A stretch of DNA of 24,843 nt from Betaproteobacteria bacterium. GTDB lineage: Bacteria > Pseudomonadota > Gammaproteobacteria > Burkholderiales > Burkholderiaceae_C. Positions 24,413 through 24,843 of the stretch are shown piece after piece (position 1 is the stretch's first letter; every line of letters starts with the position of its first letter). A program made the position numbers and the translations under genes. Under the pieces are notes generated by a model, which did no database searches, had not been told where the DNA came from, and saw only the letters and a list, made by a program, of their open reading frames with translations. The stretch lies in contig RGEP01000006.1 of the NCBI GenBank assembly GCA_009918225.1, forward strand, positions 1-24,843, given 5' to 3'.

Positions 24413-24843
24413 ATGACTTCCCCGCGCCTCATCGGATTCGCCCGCAGCGCCATCGGCCTGGCCATTGCTGCCGTTGTCGCCCCGGCCATTGCCCAGAACA
24501 CCACCGCCAGCGTCGGCGGCCGTGTGGTGGGCGCGGATGGCAAGCCCGTGGCCGGCGCCACCGTGACCGTGTTGCACGTGGAGTCCCGCACCGCCAGCAA
24601 CCTCACCACCGACGCCGATGGCCGCTACAGCGCCCGCGGCCTGCGAGTGGGCGGCCCCTACACCGTCACCGTCACCAAGGGCGGCCAAAGCGAAAAGCGC
24701 GACAACGTCTTCCTGACCCTGGCCGAAACCACCAGCCTGGACATCGCCATGCTGGGCAGCGCCGCCAGCGTCACCGTGACCGGCCGCGGCGCCTCGGACA
24801 AGTTCGAAAGCTCGAACATGGGCGCGGGCACCAACATCAGCAG
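24413..24843 (+). CDS. TonB-dependent receptor with carboxypeptidase regulatory-like domain (3' partial)
   Basis: The first 143 codons of an outer-membrane protein running off the right edge; no stop occurs in frame. It begins MTSPRLIGFARSAIGLAIAAV, a signal peptide cleaved near AIAQ (about residue 28). Residues 32-112 form a carboxypeptidase-regulatory-like/CNA-B-type beta-sandwich (GRVVGADGKPVAGATVTV, TDADGRYSARGLRVGGPYTV, VFLTLAETTSLDI). Next come SVTVTGRGASDKFESSNMG, as expected where the TonB box and plug begin. This layout is that of Oar-like/CarboxypepD_reg TonB-dependent transporters. The plug and barrel cannot be seen, so the substrate is open; its position after the nucleotidase suggests a link with nucleotide or nucleic-acid uptake (inference). 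Confidence 0.82.
   Translation, partial: MTSPRLIGFARSAIGLAIAAVVAPAIAQNTTASVGGRVVGADGKPVAGATVTVLHVESRTASNLTTDADGRYSARGLRVGGPYTVTVTKGGQSEKRDNVFLTLAETTSLDIAMLGSAASVTVTGRGASDKFESSNMGAGTNIS

Overview
The window is a gene-dense, high-GC stretch with no stretch over 300 bases lacking a gene. It most likely comes from a Burkholderiales betaproteobacterium (Comamonadaceae or Sphaerotilaceae-like). The reasons are the three orphan Bug/TctC-type solute receptors, the GC-rich codon use with long meaningless antisense frames, and the protein families present. This placement is inferred from content; no rRNA or other marker is present.

Left part (1-8057), transport and peptide use: the 3' part of a double-domain peptide-type ABC ATPase, a LysE/RhtB exporter, a VOC/glyoxalase-fold protein and a DUF3047-like lipoprotein, all on +. 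Two Bug receptors follow on -, then a divergent third Bug receptor on + paired with an M14 zinc carboxypeptidase.

Middle (8067-11104), nucleotide synthesis and base salvage: purB-pyrF on -, with divergent upp (uracil phosphoribosyltransferase) on +.

Right part (11089-24206), a nucleoside scavenging locus. One long tightly packed - strand operon reads, in transcription order: BMP-type nucleoside-binding protein, double ABC ATPase, permease 1, permease 2, cdd, purine-nucleoside phosphorylase, a secreted S9 prolyl oligopeptidase-like gene, deoC, deoA. Divergent from it on + are add (adenosine deaminase) and a lipoprotein UshA-like 5'-nucleotidase. The start of a TonB-dependent receptor with a carboxypeptidase-regulatory-like N-terminal domain runs off the right edge at 24413. 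Read together (inference), nucleotides would be dephosphorylated outside the inner membrane, nucleosides imported by the BMP/ABC system and deaminated (Add, Cdd). They would then be phosphorolysed (PNP, DeoA), the pentose cleaved (DeoC) and uracil recaptured (Upp). Phosphopentomutase (DeoB) is not in the window.

The most notable irregularities are two out-of-frame deletion-like lesions in that operon. The two permease genes are collapsed into each other at about 17560, losing the end of the first and the start of the second. The S9 peptidase is split by a frameshift, with probable missing residues, at a perfect 10-bp tandem duplication (14239-14258). Either could be a real mutation or an assembly error. 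I found no CRISPR array, insertion sequence, phage gene, tRNA or rRNA.
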